This document shows, piece after piece, positions 20,872 to 20,891 of a DNA stretch of 20,891 bases. The translations under genes and the position numbers were made by a program. Numbering within the stretch: the first letter of the stretch is position 1; each line of letters begins with the position of its first letter. The notes beneath the pieces are model-generated. The model was not told the DNA's origin and ran no database searches. It was given only the letters and a program-made list of their open reading frames with translations. The stretch lies in contig CAKRYM010000007.1 in the NCBI GenBank assembly GCA_934427095.1, forward strand, positions 1 to 20,891, given 5' to 3'. The stretch comes from an uncultured Bacillota bacterium (GTDB lineage: Bacteria; Bacillota; Dehalobacteriia; UBA4068).

Positions 20872-20891
20872 CCTCTGTCACAGCAGGGACA

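Overview
The window looks like chromosomal DNA of an anaerobic Bacillota (Firmicutes) member. Pointers are strong AGGAGG-type ribosome binding sites, intrinsic hairpin/U-tract terminators, an S-layer-homology surface protein, a MerR/BmrR-type regulator, a Rae1/YacP-type NYN domain and a TIGR04076 protein. The genus cannot be named from sequence alone. No rRNA, tRNA, CRISPR array, transposase or phage gene was seen.

Region 1 (1-5230, minus strand) holds four separately promoted genes. From right to left these are a MutT-type Nudix hydrolase, an alpha/beta hydrolase, a CNNM/CorC-HlyC membrane protein, and a secreted phosphodiester-glycosidase (NAGPA) protein with C-terminal SLH repeats that runs off the left edge. 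The CNNM gene has a ~200-nt leader with a 56-codon upstream ORF rich in Asp near its N-terminus. The ORF overlaps the CNNM start codon and contains a terminator-like hairpin.

Region 2 (5241-9188, plus strand) is a three-gene operon: a SAM-methyltransferase-fold protein, a TetM/EF-G-like GTPase fused to a C-terminal Rae1-like NYN ribonuclease domain (first two genes coupled by an ATGA overlap), and a TIGR04076 protein. It ends at a strong terminator and is followed by what looks like the decayed tail of a histidine kinase.

Region 3 (9570-20871, plus strand) is a metabolic cluster: an AAHS-like MFS transporter, a BmrR-like MerR regulator, a divergent GcvPA/GcvPB-like pair, an APC permease, a UcpA-like SDR, a second MFS transporter and an M20 metallopeptidase. 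No GcvH, GcvT or Lpd is present in the window. The PLP lysine motif is kept in the GcvPB-like protein, but motifs that are nearly invariant in glycine decarboxylases are replaced in both subunits. The substrate may therefore not be glycine. Two promoters (before the first MFS gene and before gcvPA) have 19-bp spacers, the hallmark of MerR-family activation, and share a TTGACTTT start. The simplest model is that the MerR protein senses a small molecule and switches on its transport and breakdown.
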